Shown here in pieces: positions 54,951 through 63,924 of a stretch of 64,000 nucleotides of DNA. The DNA is from Cymbomonas tetramitiformis (Eukaryota; Chlorophyta; Pyramimonadophyceae; Pyramimonadales; Pyramimonadaceae): positions 62,001 through 126,000 of the forward strand of contig LGRX02035258.1 in the NCBI GenBank assembly GCA_001247695.2. Reading direction: 5' to 3'. The notes beneath the pieces are model-generated. The model worked only from the letters and a program-made list of their open reading frames with translations, was not told the DNA's origin and did not search any database. How positions within the stretch are numbered: the first letter of the stretch is position 1; every line of letters starts with the position of its first letter. A program made the position numbers and the translations under genes.

Positions 54951-55559
54951 TACTCGATTTCCAATCAAATGAGAAGAATCGAACGGATCCATTCGAGAAA
55001 AATAGCAAACATGCGGACATACTACGATATTGAATTTTTTGATGTGGATTGTTTTGAGGATCTTGAAATCCTCGATGAATGGATATGTATTTTTGAATTG
55101 AATTGTATCTAACACCTTACGTTTTACGGCGAAGGATATACCAACTTTTCCACATTTCAATGATTTACAATTTAATTTTGGTAGTATTTCGAATTTAGAA
55201 TCGCCGAAATATTGTCGGAATATAACACAATCGATACATTCATTTAGTTTTTCTTCGTGACGAAGTTTTTGAATATAATCGTTCGATATAGTATCATCGT
55301 CGTCAATAAAAGATACCCACGGTGTATCTGCCAATGCTATTCCAATATTTCTTATTTGTGATCGATGTGCTTGTTTTTCAACCTGTTTCAATGTAATGCG
55401 GTCATCTTTTGATTCATTCAAAATATCTTCATGAATTTGATCGATTCCATCAAATGCAACTACTAACTTCCAATTCGGATCGGTTTGATTTTTTATACTT
55501 TGAATACTTCTTACCAAAGACAATCGGTTAATCGATGGAACAACAAACGTGACGTACAT
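54927..55559 (-). CDS. Family 2 glycosyltransferase
   Basis: 210 residues from the ATG at 55559; the longer frame enters the divergent fucosyltransferase-like gene. YVTFVVPSINRLSLVRSIQSI, then VVAFDGIDQ, SQIRNIGIALADTPWVSFIDDDDTISN (the metal-binding DDDD near residue 84) form a classic GT2 core, followed by GKVGISFAVKRKVLD and FIEDFKILKTI. Its last codons overlap the remnant stretch described at 54775. Donor is unknown. Confidence 0.75.
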   Translation of the reverse strand: MYVTFVVPSINRLSLVRSIQSIKNQTDPNWKLVVAFDGIDQIHEDILNESKDDRITLKQVEKQAHRSQIRNIGIALADTPWVSFIDDDDTISNDYIQKLRHEEKLNECIDCVIFRQYFGDSKFEILPKLNCKSLKCGKVGISFAVKRKVLDTIQFKNTYPFIEDFKILKTIHIKKFNIVVCPHVCYFSRMDPFDSSHLIGNRVLNPEFIY

Positions 55560-55599
55560 AACAAAAAGTAAAATAAAATTGTATTGTAAAAAACGAATC

Positions 55600-56427
55600 A
55601 TGATAACGATTGAATTCAATAAATGGAGCGGGCGTTTGGGCAATAGATTGATGATTTTGTGTAATGCGATTGAGTATGCACAACGTCACAAACATTCTAA
55701 GATATCATTTAATGATATTCAACAAAGTACAAAATTTTTTAATTTTAATTCAAAAGAGGACATATTTAAAAGTAAAGAAATAACATTACACGGGAACAAT
55801 GATGCATTTATAAAGTCTATGTTTGTCTTGTATCGCAATGCGTATCCAGAAGTGATAGATGAAAAAACAAATGAAAATATAAATGGTTTCCGATTTGATT
55901 TTGATGTCAAAGGAATACATTATTATAAAATCATGCATACGATGGTTAGACCTATATTAAAAATTAAAGAAATATCCATACCGGATGATTGTTTGTTAAT
56001 TCATATACGATGGGGAGACACCGCGAGATTTCCCAAACATCTGCACTATGATCCTAAATTTGTATATTTTGCATTATCAAAAAGATTTTATGACTGTATA
56101 ATACCAAAATATGAAAAAATATGGATAATCGGTGAACCAGGCGATGTGTCGGATACCAATTTTGATTACATTGTTGAAACGTATAAATCAAAGATAATTC
56201 AAATCGATCGCCACAATGACATCATAACAGATGCTAGTTTGATCGCAAGCACAAAGAATTTAGTTATCTCGAACTCAACCTTTTGTATTATGTTTTCATT
56301 ATTGATGAGACCAGAGTCGACCGTATTTGTCCCGGAGATCCATAATGGGATTAAATTGTACGAGAAGGTCTACGAAGGCTCACCATTCAAAGTGGAATAC
56401 GTGAAACATTTATCTTCTCCTATATGA
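55600..56427 (+). CDS. GT11-like fucosyltransferase
   Basis: 275 residues from the ATG at 55600. The N-terminal block NKWSGRLGNRLMILCNAIEYAQ and LLIHIRWGDTARFPKH near residue 130 (the HxRxGD motif) match alpha-1,2-fucosyltransferases (GT11). The C-terminal NLVISNSTFCIMFSLLM corresponds to the conserved S/T-F-x-x-x-x-A end block. No anchor. It overlaps the tail of the convergent FkbM gene by 58 bases. GDP-fucose as donor is family knowledge. Confidence 0.75.
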   Translation: MITIEFNKWSGRLGNRLMILCNAIEYAQRHKHSKISFNDIQQSTKFFNFNSKEDIFKSKEITLHGNNDAFIKSMFVLYRNAYPEVIDEKTNENINGFRFDFDVKGIHYYKIMHTMVRPILKIKEISIPDDCLLIHIRWGDTARFPKHLHYDPKFVYFALSKRFYDCIIPKYEKIWIIGEPGDVSDTNFDYIVETYKSKIIQIDRHNDIITDASLIASTKNLVISNSTFCIMFSLLMRPESTVFVPEIHNGIKLYEKVYEGSPFKVEYVKHLSSPI

Positions 56428-57104
56428 TATATTTCTTTGTATCCATATGACTCCAATAATTCCAGCATATTTTGTGGATCTGAATTGCATTGTTTCATAT
56501 TGGTTTCGTTCCATTCTAATTGAATCGTTGGATGCCATTTAGAAAGACATCTATGGGCACCCAATAATATATTGTATTCCCACCCTTCAGTGTCTATTTT
56601 TATAAAATGTATCGGAATGTTCTTTTCGAAAAATAGATTATCCAAGGTATCGGTTTGTATATCTATGGTGTACGCATTGTCGTTTGAAAATCGAATAGGT
56701 TGGTTGGACATGGTATGAAAACCATTGTTGTGTTTGCATACGGTCAATTTATCAGCGTCCTTTTCTTTAGAGACCGCCATGTTAAATGTTTTTATGTTTT
56801 GAATATCATTGATTTTGATATTTTGTATTAAGATATCATATGTTTCTTTAAAAGGTTCAAAAGAGTAAAAAGTACACATCGGCAAATGTTTTGCTAATAA
56901 AGAATATAATCCAGACTGTGCACCAATGTCAACGATATTAACATTTTGATCTTTGGGTATCAAATCATAAAATGCTTGTATACTATCCAGCTCTACCAAA
57001 TTACCAGACCGTAAAAAAGTACCTTTGGTCTTTTTCCAAGAATCTTCACAAACCATAATCGGTAACGATTGTTTTTCAAACGTGTAACGGTACACACGAG
57101 ACAT
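56370..57104 (-). CDS. FkbM-family methyltransferase
   Basis: 244 residues. NIVDIGAQSGLYSLLAKHL (motif I near residue 57), YSFEPFKETYDIL and the FkbM signature IHFIKIDTEGWEYNILLGA near residue 165 are all present. The family methylates sugar or antibiotic hydroxyls and is common in glycan gene clusters. It overlaps the fucosyltransferase gene tail by 58 bases and starts next to the divergent sugar dehydrogenase gene. Confidence 0.85.
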   Translation of the reverse strand: MSRVYRYTFEKQSLPIMVCEDSWKKTKGTFLRSGNLVELDSIQAFYDLIPKDQNVNIVDIGAQSGLYSLLAKHLPMCTFYSFEPFKETYDILIQNIKINDIQNIKTFNMAVSKEKDADKLTVCKHNNGFHTMSNQPIRFSNDNAYTIDIQTDTLDNLFFEKNIPIHFIKIDTEGWEYNILLGAHRCLSKWHPTIQLEWNETNMKQCNSDPQNMLELLESYGYKEIYHIGEDKCFTYSTLNGEPS

Positions 57105-57159
57105 GATGATGAGTGATAATATACGTAAAATAAAATTACCAAAATTAATAACGTATTAT

Positions 57160-58254
57160 ATGAAAAACATTACTGTATTTGGAATCGGTCGTTTGGGACT
57201 TGTATTGAGTCTTCTATTGGAATCTAAGGGATACAATGTCATGGGCGTGGACATCTTTGAAAATTATGTAAAATTGATAAATGACAAAGAACTAAACTCC
57301 GACGAACCATCGGTGAATGACTTATTAAGGTCTTCGAAAAATCTAAAAGCGACCACCAATATGGATGAAGGTGTCGATCACTCAGATATTTTATTCATTA
57401 TGGTGCAAACTCCAAATTCGGGAGGCGATAAATTCTACGATCACAATGTGTTGTCCAACTTGTTGACGTCTCTAAATTCAAAGAGAGTAAAAGATAAGCA
57501 CATCATAATCGGATGCACCGTCATGCCAGGGTATATAGAATCGATAGGTAAGGAATTGATAAAAGATTGCGAAGGATGTACGTTGAGTTACAACCCAGAA
57601 TTCATAGCTCAAGGAGATATCTTCAATGGACTCTTGTATGCGGATATGGTATTACTAGGGACCGATAGCGAGAAGCTCGGTAAGATCATGACGGAGATTT
57701 ATACGAATATCATGGAAGTATGTCCAAAAATGTGCATCATGAGTCCGACGGAGGCGGAGATCGTGAAGATCTCATTGAATTCGTATATAACAACCAAGAT
57801 CGCATTTGCTAATACGATCGGCGATTTGTGCAAAAGGTACAATTGTGATAAAGATGTCGTTTTGGATGCGATCGGCAGCGATAGTCGTGTCGGGAATAAA
57901 TATTTTAAATACGGATATTCCTATGGAGGACCGTGCTTTCCGAGAGACACCTTGGCTTTCAAACAATTGCTTGAACAAAACGATGTCTACTCTGGAATAC
58001 TAGACGGGACCTATAAGAGCAATGAATTTCATATCAAAGAACAATCAAAGGACTACATTGAGGACATCGTAACGTTTGAAAATGTTTGTTATAAAGAAAA
58101 TTCAAAGGTTGCGATAATAGAAAACAGTGCGAAATTAAAGATCGCTGAACATCTTGTAAAACAAGGGAAGAAAGTGATCATCAAGGACGTTTCAAGTATC
58201 ATCAAAGAAGTTCAAAAAGAATACGGAAATATGTTTGAATATTATATAATATGA
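57160..58254 (+). CDS. UDP-glucose/UDP-ManNAc-type nucleotide-sugar dehydrogenase
   Basis: 364 residues from the ATG at 57160; the frame is open 19 codons further upstream and overlaps the FkbM start. The N-terminal NAD site is VFGIGRLG. The rest of the fold has NPEF (E147), K203 and N207, and the catalytic Cys259 in YGGPCFPRD. The enzyme oxidises a UDP-sugar twice to the uronic acid. Which sugar it takes cannot be read. It would supply acidic sugars for the glycans made by the neighbours. It overlaps the next methyltransferase by ATGA. Confidence 0.9.
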   Translation: MKNITVFGIGRLGLVLSLLLESKGYNVMGVDIFENYVKLINDKELNSDEPSVNDLLRSSKNLKATTNMDEGVDHSDILFIMVQTPNSGGDKFYDHNVLSNLLTSLNSKRVKDKHIIIGCTVMPGYIESIGKELIKDCEGCTLSYNPEFIAQGDIFNGLLYADMVLLGTDSEKLGKIMTEIYTNIMEVCPKMCIMSPTEAEIVKISLNSYITTKIAFANTIGDLCKRYNCDKDVVLDAIGSDSRVGNKYFKYGYSYGGPCFPRDTLAFKQLLEQNDVYSGILDGTYKSNEFHIKEQSKDYIEDIVTFENVCYKENSKVAIIENSAKLKIAEHLVKQGKKVIIKDVSSIIKEVQKEYGNMFEYYII

Positions 58255-59027
58255 CCTTATCGAATGAAATAAAAGAATACTGGAATAGACGTCCATGTAA
58301 TATAAATCATTCTAAAAAAGAAAAGAACACAAAAGAATATTTTGACGAAGTAGAAGCCAAAAAGTATAAAGTAGAATATCACATACCAGGGTTTGCTGAG
58401 TTCGAAAAAACAAATGGATTAAAGATGTTGGAAATTGGTTGTGGGATCGGTACGGATGCGACGAACTTTGTAAGACATGGTGCGAAATACACTGGTATCG
58501 AGTTATCGGAGAACTCCTTAGAAATAACAAAAACAAGATTCGAGGTCTTTGATTTACAAGGTGATCTACGGTGTATGACCGGTGAAGACTTGGAGTATCA
58601 TTTTGAATCGGAAAGTTTTGATTTGGTGTATTCATTCGGAGTCATTCATCATGCGGAGAACCCGGAGATCGTTTTTGATCAGATATACAAAGTTTTGAAA
58701 AAAGGGGGTACATTCAAATTCATGGTGTATGCAAAGAATTCGTGGAAAAAGTTTATGATTGATAATGAGTTGGATCAATATGAAGCTCAAAACCAATGTC
58801 CACAAGCACTAACGTATACAAAAGATGGTATATATGATCTACTAAAAGACAAATACGATAACATCGAAATCAAACAAGAACATATTTTCCCATATAAGAT
58901 TGATGAGTATAAAGAAGGTCGGTATCTGAAACATGAATACTTTGAATCTATGCCGGAAGACGTGTTTAGAATATTAGAGGAAAACATTGGTTGGCATTTA
59001 TGTGTGACGTGTCGCAAATTATTATGA
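58251..59027 (+). CDS. Class I SAM-dependent methyltransferase (UbiE-like)
   Basis: 258 residues. Motif I is MLEIGCGIGTDATNF near residue 60. GIELSENSL ends strand 2 and FDLVYSFGVIHHAENPE is the motif that holds the catalytic region in Methyltransf_11 proteins. It is coupled to the nucleotide-sugar dehydrogenase by a 4-base overlap, so it could act on a uronic acid or its glycoside. Substrate class is inferred only from the neighbour. Confidence 0.85.
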   Translation: MTLSNEIKEYWNRRPCNINHSKKEKNTKEYFDEVEAKKYKVEYHIPGFAEFEKTNGLKMLEIGCGIGTDATNFVRHGAKYTGIELSENSLEITKTRFEVFDLQGDLRCMTGEDLEYHFESESFDLVYSFGVIHHAENPEIVFDQIYKVLKKGGTFKFMVYAKNSWKKFMIDNELDQYEAQNQCPQALTYTKDGIYDLLKDKYDNIEIKQEHIFPYKIDEYKEGRYLKHEYFESMPEDVFRILEENIGWHLCVTCRKLL

Positions 59028-59091
59028 TGTATATCAAATATTGAAAACAGTATGTTCAACGTACAAACTTTTTGTAATTTGCCGTGGTAAT

Positions 59092-59685
59092 ATGATCTAT
59101 CTGCAATATGATTCGAATACTTCTACAGATGGATTTGGTTCACAATTACAAAGAATAATGAGTTTGTACATTGTTTATAAAGAATATAGAGAACAATTCA
59201 ATATTGTATTTGATTTCAAAGGTCTACAATTGATCGAATATCAAGGATTAATGGCAATTGATTCAAATACATACATGGACAATTTTGTTGATATTTGCAA
59301 CAAACGGTTAAATATAGAAACACATAATTCCACAATACCTCATGCTACAAAAAACGTTTCAATAGGACATCTTACGATGAATATACTAGAACAATACAAA
59401 GAATCAAATGTAATCTTAAAATGTATTCATGCATATAGAATCGTAGATTGGAATCATAAATTTTTATACGATAATGTCAAAACGATATATAAAACTCATA
59501 TTTTGAAAAACGAATATTTTACGATTGGTATACATCTTAGAAGAAGTGAGTTATATGCGGTAGATTCAAAAAATCCAAAAAAGAAAAGGATGTTATCGAA
59601 TCAATGGTATATTGAAAATACTAAAAAAGTTATATCAATTTTAGACAAATACAATAAAAAATATGTGATCGAATTATATGTATAA
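59092..59685 (+). CDS. Glycosyltransferase-like protein, N-terminal part, frameshifted
   Basis: 197 residues from the ATG at 59092 (a TTG-started frame goes further). MIYLQYDSNTSTDGFGSQLQRI is a donor-loop start shared with 60019-60231 and with fucosyltransferase-like proteins of giant viruses. FTIGIHLRRSEL near residue 145 is the H-x-R-R motif. The frame ends at YVIELYV, and the rest of the fold follows in the +1 frame to 60002. Confidence 0.65.
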   Translation: MIYLQYDSNTSTDGFGSQLQRIMSLYIVYKEYREQFNIVFDFKGLQLIEYQGLMAIDSNTYMDNFVDICNKRLNIETHNSTIPHATKNVSIGHLTMNILEQYKESNVILKCIHAYRIVDWNHKFLYDNVKTIYKTHILKNEYFTIGIHLRRSELYAVDSKNPKKKRMLSNQWYIENTKKVISILDKYNKKYVIELYV

Positions 59686-60002
59686 TAATACGACAATCTT
59701 CGCTTGGAATAAAAGCTAGAATAAACAGTGATATTATTTTAAGCAAAGACATTGATAAATTACACGAATTTGACCTTTTACCAAATTTAGAAAAATATAT
59801 TAATGAATTTCCGTTAGATACGTTCGATCGAATGATTAACTGTGATATATTGATATCAAGCATATCTAGTTTTAGTGCATGTGCAAGATATCTAAGTCCA
59901 TCTGGTATAGCCGTATATAAACAAGCTTGGTTTCGTTACGATACGAAAGATATAAATTGCGAAGAAAAGGATTTTGAAAAAAAAATATATGATATTTTTT
60001 GA
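59676..60002 (+). pseudogene. C-terminal part of the frameshifted transferase
   Basis: An open frame without its own start encodes RQSSLGIKARINSD, then CDILISSISSFSACARYL and GIAVYKQAWF, the serine-rich end block of the fucosyltransferase-like family, before stopping at 60000-60002. A one-base change between about 59655 and 59685 (an A6 run is at 59656-59661) would restore one gene. It may be decay or error. Confidence 0.6.
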
Positions 60003-60018
60003 TCTTTCTTATTACATG

Positions 60019-60231
60019 TTAGCGGATCCATCGTTTAACAAAAAAATGATTTTTTATGTTCATACATTCTTCACATTTGTCGATAAAATATGGATAATTG
60101 TCACAATTGTTTTCGAATGATTTTATGGGAGTGTATACAAATTGATCTTTATGATGCAAAATCGAACATATGATATTCAAAAATTGAGATCCAAATCCAT
60201 CGGTTCGTGGTGGATTTGTGAAATGTTTCAT
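60019..60231 (-). pseudogene. Truncated transferase copy (N-terminus only)
   Basis: 70 residues beginning MKHFTNPPRTDGFGSQFLNI, matching the TDGFGSQ donor loop of 59092-59685, and then stopping. Only the first quarter of the fold is present. It faces the parent gene tail to tail. It is likely a decayed inverted duplicate, although a short functional peptide cannot be excluded. Confidence 0.5.
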
Positions 60232-60388
60232 ATACTTATGATATATTCATATTGAATAGGCGTGTCATATAAAATAATTTGATGGGCAATTCAAATACAT
60301 GCAACATGTATGACAATCAAAAAACGTAGAATTCCGAATAGTTTATAAGTACGTCGATAACATATTGAAAAAATATAATAAATATAAT

Positions 60389-61702
60389 ATGTCAGCTACA
60401 ATTTATTGTCCCGGTATATTTGATTTGATAACAATTGGTCATTTAAATATAATAGAAAAAGCTAGTAAATATGGAGAAGTTATAATAGGTTTATATTCAG
60501 ATAATTTGAAAGATGACTTAATCAACGACTTCGAAAATAGAAAACAAATCTTACAAAGTTTGAAAAATGTTCATGCGATTATAGAAGAAAATGAATTAAA
60601 CTATCATACAAATCTGTATAAATTAAAACCAAATTATATAATACATGCAGATAATTGGAAGTATAATGATAATATGAAATATCGAAATGATGTCATCAAC
60701 TTGATTAAAGATATTAATTGTGAATTAATTGAAGTTCCATATACAAAAGGAATTTCTACATCAAATATTGTCGCCAAAATTTTAGATCACGATATACTAC
60801 GAAATAATTATATCAGTAAATCTAAAAAATTGAGAGAATTAATATTTTCAAATCAATTAGAGTTCATAATGGAAGCTCATAATGGAATTTCTAGTAAAAT
60901 TGTTGAAAGAACTGGTTTCAAAGCAATATGGGCAAGTGGTTTATGTTTATCGGCATCTTTAGGTTTAAGAGATTCAAATGAAGCATCATGGTCTCAAGTG
61001 ATAGATACTTTAGAATATATGGCCAATTCCGTAAATATCCCGATAATTGTCGATGGTGACCAAGGATATGGCAATTTCAACAATGCTAGAATATTTTGTA
61101 AAAATCTAGAACAGCGTGGTATAGGTGGTGTAGTTTTTGAAGATAAATTATTCCCTAAAACGAATTCATTTATTGAAGTAAATGGAGGGCAAGAATTAGC
61201 GAATATCAATGAATTTTGTGGTAAAATAAGAGCCTGTAAAGATAATCAAATAAACCCATATTTTGTAATTGTAGCAAGATTAGAATCTTTTATAGCGGGT
61301 TTCGATGTGAAACACGCTTTAGAAAGGGCATATGCATATCATGCATCTGGTGCCGATGCGATCTTAGTTCATAGTAAAAAAGGTAATTGCAAGGATATCG
61401 ACGATTTCATGAAAATTTGGGACAATAGATGTCCGATTATAATTGTTCCGACAAAATATTATGCAACTGCAACAGAACACTTTCGGGAAATAGGTATAAG
61501 TACGATAATCTGGGCAAATCATAATTTAAGAACTGCAATAAAACATATGGAGAATACATGTAAAGACATTTTCGAAAATGATAGTTTAATTAATGTAGAA
61601 ACACATATAGCTTCAGTAAAAGATATATTTGAGTATACAGATGAAGATGGATTAAAATCAGATGAAGTCTATTATGAAAATTATGATCCGAAAGTTGTAT
61701 AA
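60389..61702 (+). CDS. Fused cytidylyltransferase and phosphoenolpyruvate mutase
   Basis: 437 residues from the ATG at 60389. Residues 1-130 are a cytidylyltransferase-type nucleotidyltransferase with FDLITIGHLN, in which the first His of the HxGH motif is Thr15, and ISTSNIV at 122-128. Residues 150-437 are PEP mutase: W181, S183, D195, D222, D224, the diagnostic EDK-x5-NS (E251 to S260), R297, E299 and H328. This signature separates mutases from isocitrate-lyase relatives. PEP mutase makes phosphonopyruvate, the entry step of phosphonate synthesis. The fused domain may activate the phosphonate product with CTP, but the altered HxGH could weaken it. Confidence 0.92.
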   Translation: MSATIYCPGIFDLITIGHLNIIEKASKYGEVIIGLYSDNLKDDLINDFENRKQILQSLKNVHAIIEENELNYHTNLYKLKPNYIIHADNWKYNDNMKYRNDVINLIKDINCELIEVPYTKGISTSNIVAKILDHDILRNNYISKSKKLRELIFSNQLEFIMEAHNGISSKIVERTGFKAIWASGLCLSASLGLRDSNEASWSQVIDTLEYMANSVNIPIIVDGDQGYGNFNNARIFCKNLEQRGIGGVVFEDKLFPKTNSFIEVNGGQELANINEFCGKIRACKDNQINPYFVIVARLESFIAGFDVKHALERAYAYHASGADAILVHSKKGNCKDIDDFMKIWDNRCPIIIVPTKYYATATEHFREIGISTIIWANHNLRTAIKHMENTCKDIFENDSLINVETHIASVKDIFEYTDEDGLKSDEVYYENYDPKVV

Positions 61703-62545
61703 TCATGAATATACTAGATTCTTACTTACGCATGTATAATCACAATTTTCACCATATGTATCTAATGCATCATCTATTTTTTTGACTATCTGATTAAAAT
61801 ATTGTTTATTTTCAATCAAATTCAATGCTAACATTACATCTTTTTTCATTAAATTTAATTTAAAACCGTAATTGCAATTCATTTCGATTACATGCTTAGG
61901 TATCCTCTCTGACGTAGCTAAACTTCGTCCAGATGACTTATTGATTACTTCTAATGCAGTATTGACATTGATTTCTAATTTGTTTTTTAAACTATTGATA
62001 CCTTCGCTTGCAATAATCAAATTCGATACATTCAATAAATTATTTATCGATTTTATTGCGTGTCCCGAACCTAAATTTCCAACATAGTTTGAATATGAAA
62101 ATAATTCAATATATTGTTTCAATACTAAATAATCATTATATTGACCACCAACAATAGATGTTAAAGTTCCTAATTCGGCTTTTTCAGGACCACCGCTAAT
62201 GGGACTATCAAGTACAGCAATATTTTTAATATTAAGCATTTTACCAATTGAAATTGTTTTTTCATAATCACCTGATGTTAAATCTATTATGTATTTTCTG
62301 CTATCGTAATAACTTAAATCTTTACAAATGTCAAACACTTCATTTGATGTAGGTAAACATAAGAAGATTACATCACTATTTTGAATCAAATCGTTATGAT
62401 TTCTGTATATTTCAGAGTTATAATGTTTATTAAATTCTATTACTTTATGGAATGATCTGTTATTGATATTTACTTTATATGTTTTGGATATATTTTTTGC
62501 GATTCTAAATCCCATAGTTCCTAAACCAATAAATCCAATTTTCAT
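61703..62545 (-). CDS. Beta-hydroxyacid dehydrogenase (3-HIBADH-like)
   Basis: 280 residues. The NAD(P) site is GFIGLGTMG (residues 4-12). DSPISGGP (113-120) and GSGHAIKSINN with catalytic K165 (159-169) are the family's substrate and active-site blocks. Members reduce or oxidise hydroxy acids such as 3-hydroxyisobutyrate, tartronate semialdehyde and related compounds. Next to PEP mutase, a phosphono-aldehyde or phosphono-keto acid is a candidate substrate, but this is inference. It starts 26 bases from the divergent dioxygenase gene and ends 1 base from the mutase gene. Confidence 0.85.
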   Translation of the reverse strand: MKIGFIGLGTMGFRIAKNISKTYKVNINNRSFHKVIEFNKHYNSEIYRNHNDLIQNSDVIFLCLPTSNEVFDICKDLSYYDSRKYIIDLTSGDYEKTISIGKMLNIKNIAVLDSPISGGPEKAELGTLTSIVGGQYNDYLVLKQYIELFSYSNYVGNLGSGHAIKSINNLLNVSNLIIASEGINSLKNKLEINVNTALEVINKSSGRSLATSERIPKHVIEMNCNYGFKLNLMKKDVMLALNLIENKQYFNQIVKKIDDALDTYGENCDYTCVSKNLVYS

Positions 62546-62571
62546 ATTATATTTAATATTTAATATATAGT

Positions 62572-63294
62572 ATGAATAATCTAAATGAAGTTATGTATGA
62601 ATCTTACAAAAAAAAAGGATTTTTTATAATAAAAGACTTTTGTAATAAAGAACATTTAAATTTTGATATAAATTATAATGATTGTAACATATATAAAGAT
62701 TCTAATAATGTTATTAGTAGAATTGAGAACATTACTTATAAAAATAATAAAATTAATGATTTAAATTTATTGTGTAAAAAGTATTTAAAAAGTATTTTTG
62801 ATAAAGATTTTGAATTATTTAAAGATAAAATCAATCTAAAACCTCCATTAGGTAAAGGTTTTAAGCATCATCGTGATGGAATTTTTAAATTTACAAAAAA
62901 TGATAAAGTTTTAAATGGTTGGTATTCTTATGCTGATAATTTTTGTAATTTTTTGATTTGTTTAGATGATTTTACATTAGATAATGGGACTCTTCAAATA
63001 TATGATATAGAATATAAAACTTTTGAAGAATATTATAATGAAACTAATAAAAACGGTACCCCAATATTAAATGATATATATATAAAAGGAACTCCAACAC
63101 CGTTAATACTTAATAAAGGTGATGCTGTAGTTTTTAATTCTAAATGTGTTCATTTTAGTGAAGATAATAAAAGTAAATGTTCAAGAAGTAGTATATATTT
63201 TACTTATAATGAAGCTGTATTCGGAGATTTACATGAAACATACTTTAATGATAAAATAAATTATAATAAAGAAGTAAATAAATCACTAAATTAA
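62572..63294 (+). CDS. PhyH-type Fe(II)/2-oxoglutarate dioxygenase
   Basis: 240 residues, very AT-rich. The facial triad is placed at H100, D102 (KHHRDGIF) and H194 (VHFSEDN), with R205 as 2-oxoglutarate anchor. Lengths and spacing fit the phytanoyl-CoA dioxygenase family. Known phosphonate members are PhnY and PhnY*, which hydroxylate 2-aminoethylphosphonate. Together with PEP mutase next door this suggests hydroxylation of a phosphonate. No membrane or signal segment. Substrate assignment is by context only. Confidence 0.75.
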   Translation: MNNLNEVMYESYKKKGFFIIKDFCNKEHLNFDINYNDCNIYKDSNNVISRIENITYKNNKINDLNLLCKKYLKSIFDKDFELFKDKINLKPPLGKGFKHHRDGIFKFTKNDKVLNGWYSYADNFCNFLICLDDFTLDNGTLQIYDIEYKTFEEYYNETNKNGTPILNDIYIKGTPTPLILNKGDAVVFNSKCVHFSEDNKSKCSRSSIYFTYNEAVFGDLHETYFNDKINYNKEVNKSLN

Positions 63295-63338
63295 TTAAAT
63301 ATGTTTATATTCTAATTAAGATAAATATATTTATAAAA

Positions 63339-63396
63339 ATGATAATTTTAGTGGCAATAGTTTAAGTTTTATTTCATTATGATCATATCAATTTAT
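63339..63396 (+). pseudogene. Decayed copy of the start of the 63509 gene
   Basis: 58 bases align to the first codons of the cytidylyltransferase gene at 63509 (ATGAxAATTTTAGT, then TTTATTTCATTATGxTCAT) and end with an early stop in the frame. The HYGH block has become HYDH. It is a clear remnant of a tandem duplication that left the gene 113 bases further on intact. Confidence 0.65.
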
Positions 63397-63508
63397 TAAA
63401 AAATTAAAGAAGAATACCCGAATAGTATTATTATTATTGGTTTACATACTAATTAAAGTGTTGTTAAATACAAAGAAATCAAAATTCTCATATTATATAG
63501 TATATAAT

Positions 63509-63907
63509 ATGAGAATTTTAGTACCAATGATTGCAGATTTATTTCATTATGGTCATGTCAGACTACTACAAAGAATAAATGATATGTATCAAAATGATGA
63601 AATTATTATAGGATTAATACCAGACGAAGTTGCGGGTCCATACAAAAGAGTTCCAATAATGAAATATGAGGAAAGATATGAAGTTTTAAAATCGTGTAAA
63701 TATACAAAAGAAATATTAAAATTTGATCAAACGAATACACAGAAATTCATGGATGATTATAATATAACTTATATTATACACGGTCATAATAAAGAAGAAC
63801 ATCAAAAATATCTAAATTTGTATAAAATTTCAAATGATAAATTGATTAGAATTGATTACTGTGATAGTATATCTACTACAAATATAATTGATAGAATAAA
63901 AAATTAG
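63509..63907 (+). CDS. Stand-alone cytidylyltransferase
   Basis: 132 residues from the ATG at 63509; the frame is open further upstream. LFHYGHVRLL (residues 11-20) holds the intact HxGH motif, ISTTNII near the end is the matching nucleotide-binding block, and IIHGHNK is in between. This is the family of glycerol-3-phosphate and phosphoethanolamine cytidylyltransferases. In this cassette it could activate a phosphonate as its CMP ester. It has full catalytic motifs, unlike the domain fused to PEP mutase. Confidence 0.85.
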   Translation: MRILVPMIADLFHYGHVRLLQRINDMYQNDEIIIGLIPDEVAGPYKRVPIMKYEERYEVLKSCKYTKEILKFDQTNTQKFMDDYNITYIIHGHNKEEHQKYLNLYKISNDKLIRIDYCDSISTTNIIDRIKN

Positions 63908-63924
63908 TGTACATTTTAATCTGA

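Noticed and set aside
60389..61702. Isocitrate lyase or methylisocitrate lyase
   Set aside because: The EDK-x5-NS signature and W, S and D positions are those of PEP mutase; the lyase KKCGH motif is absent.
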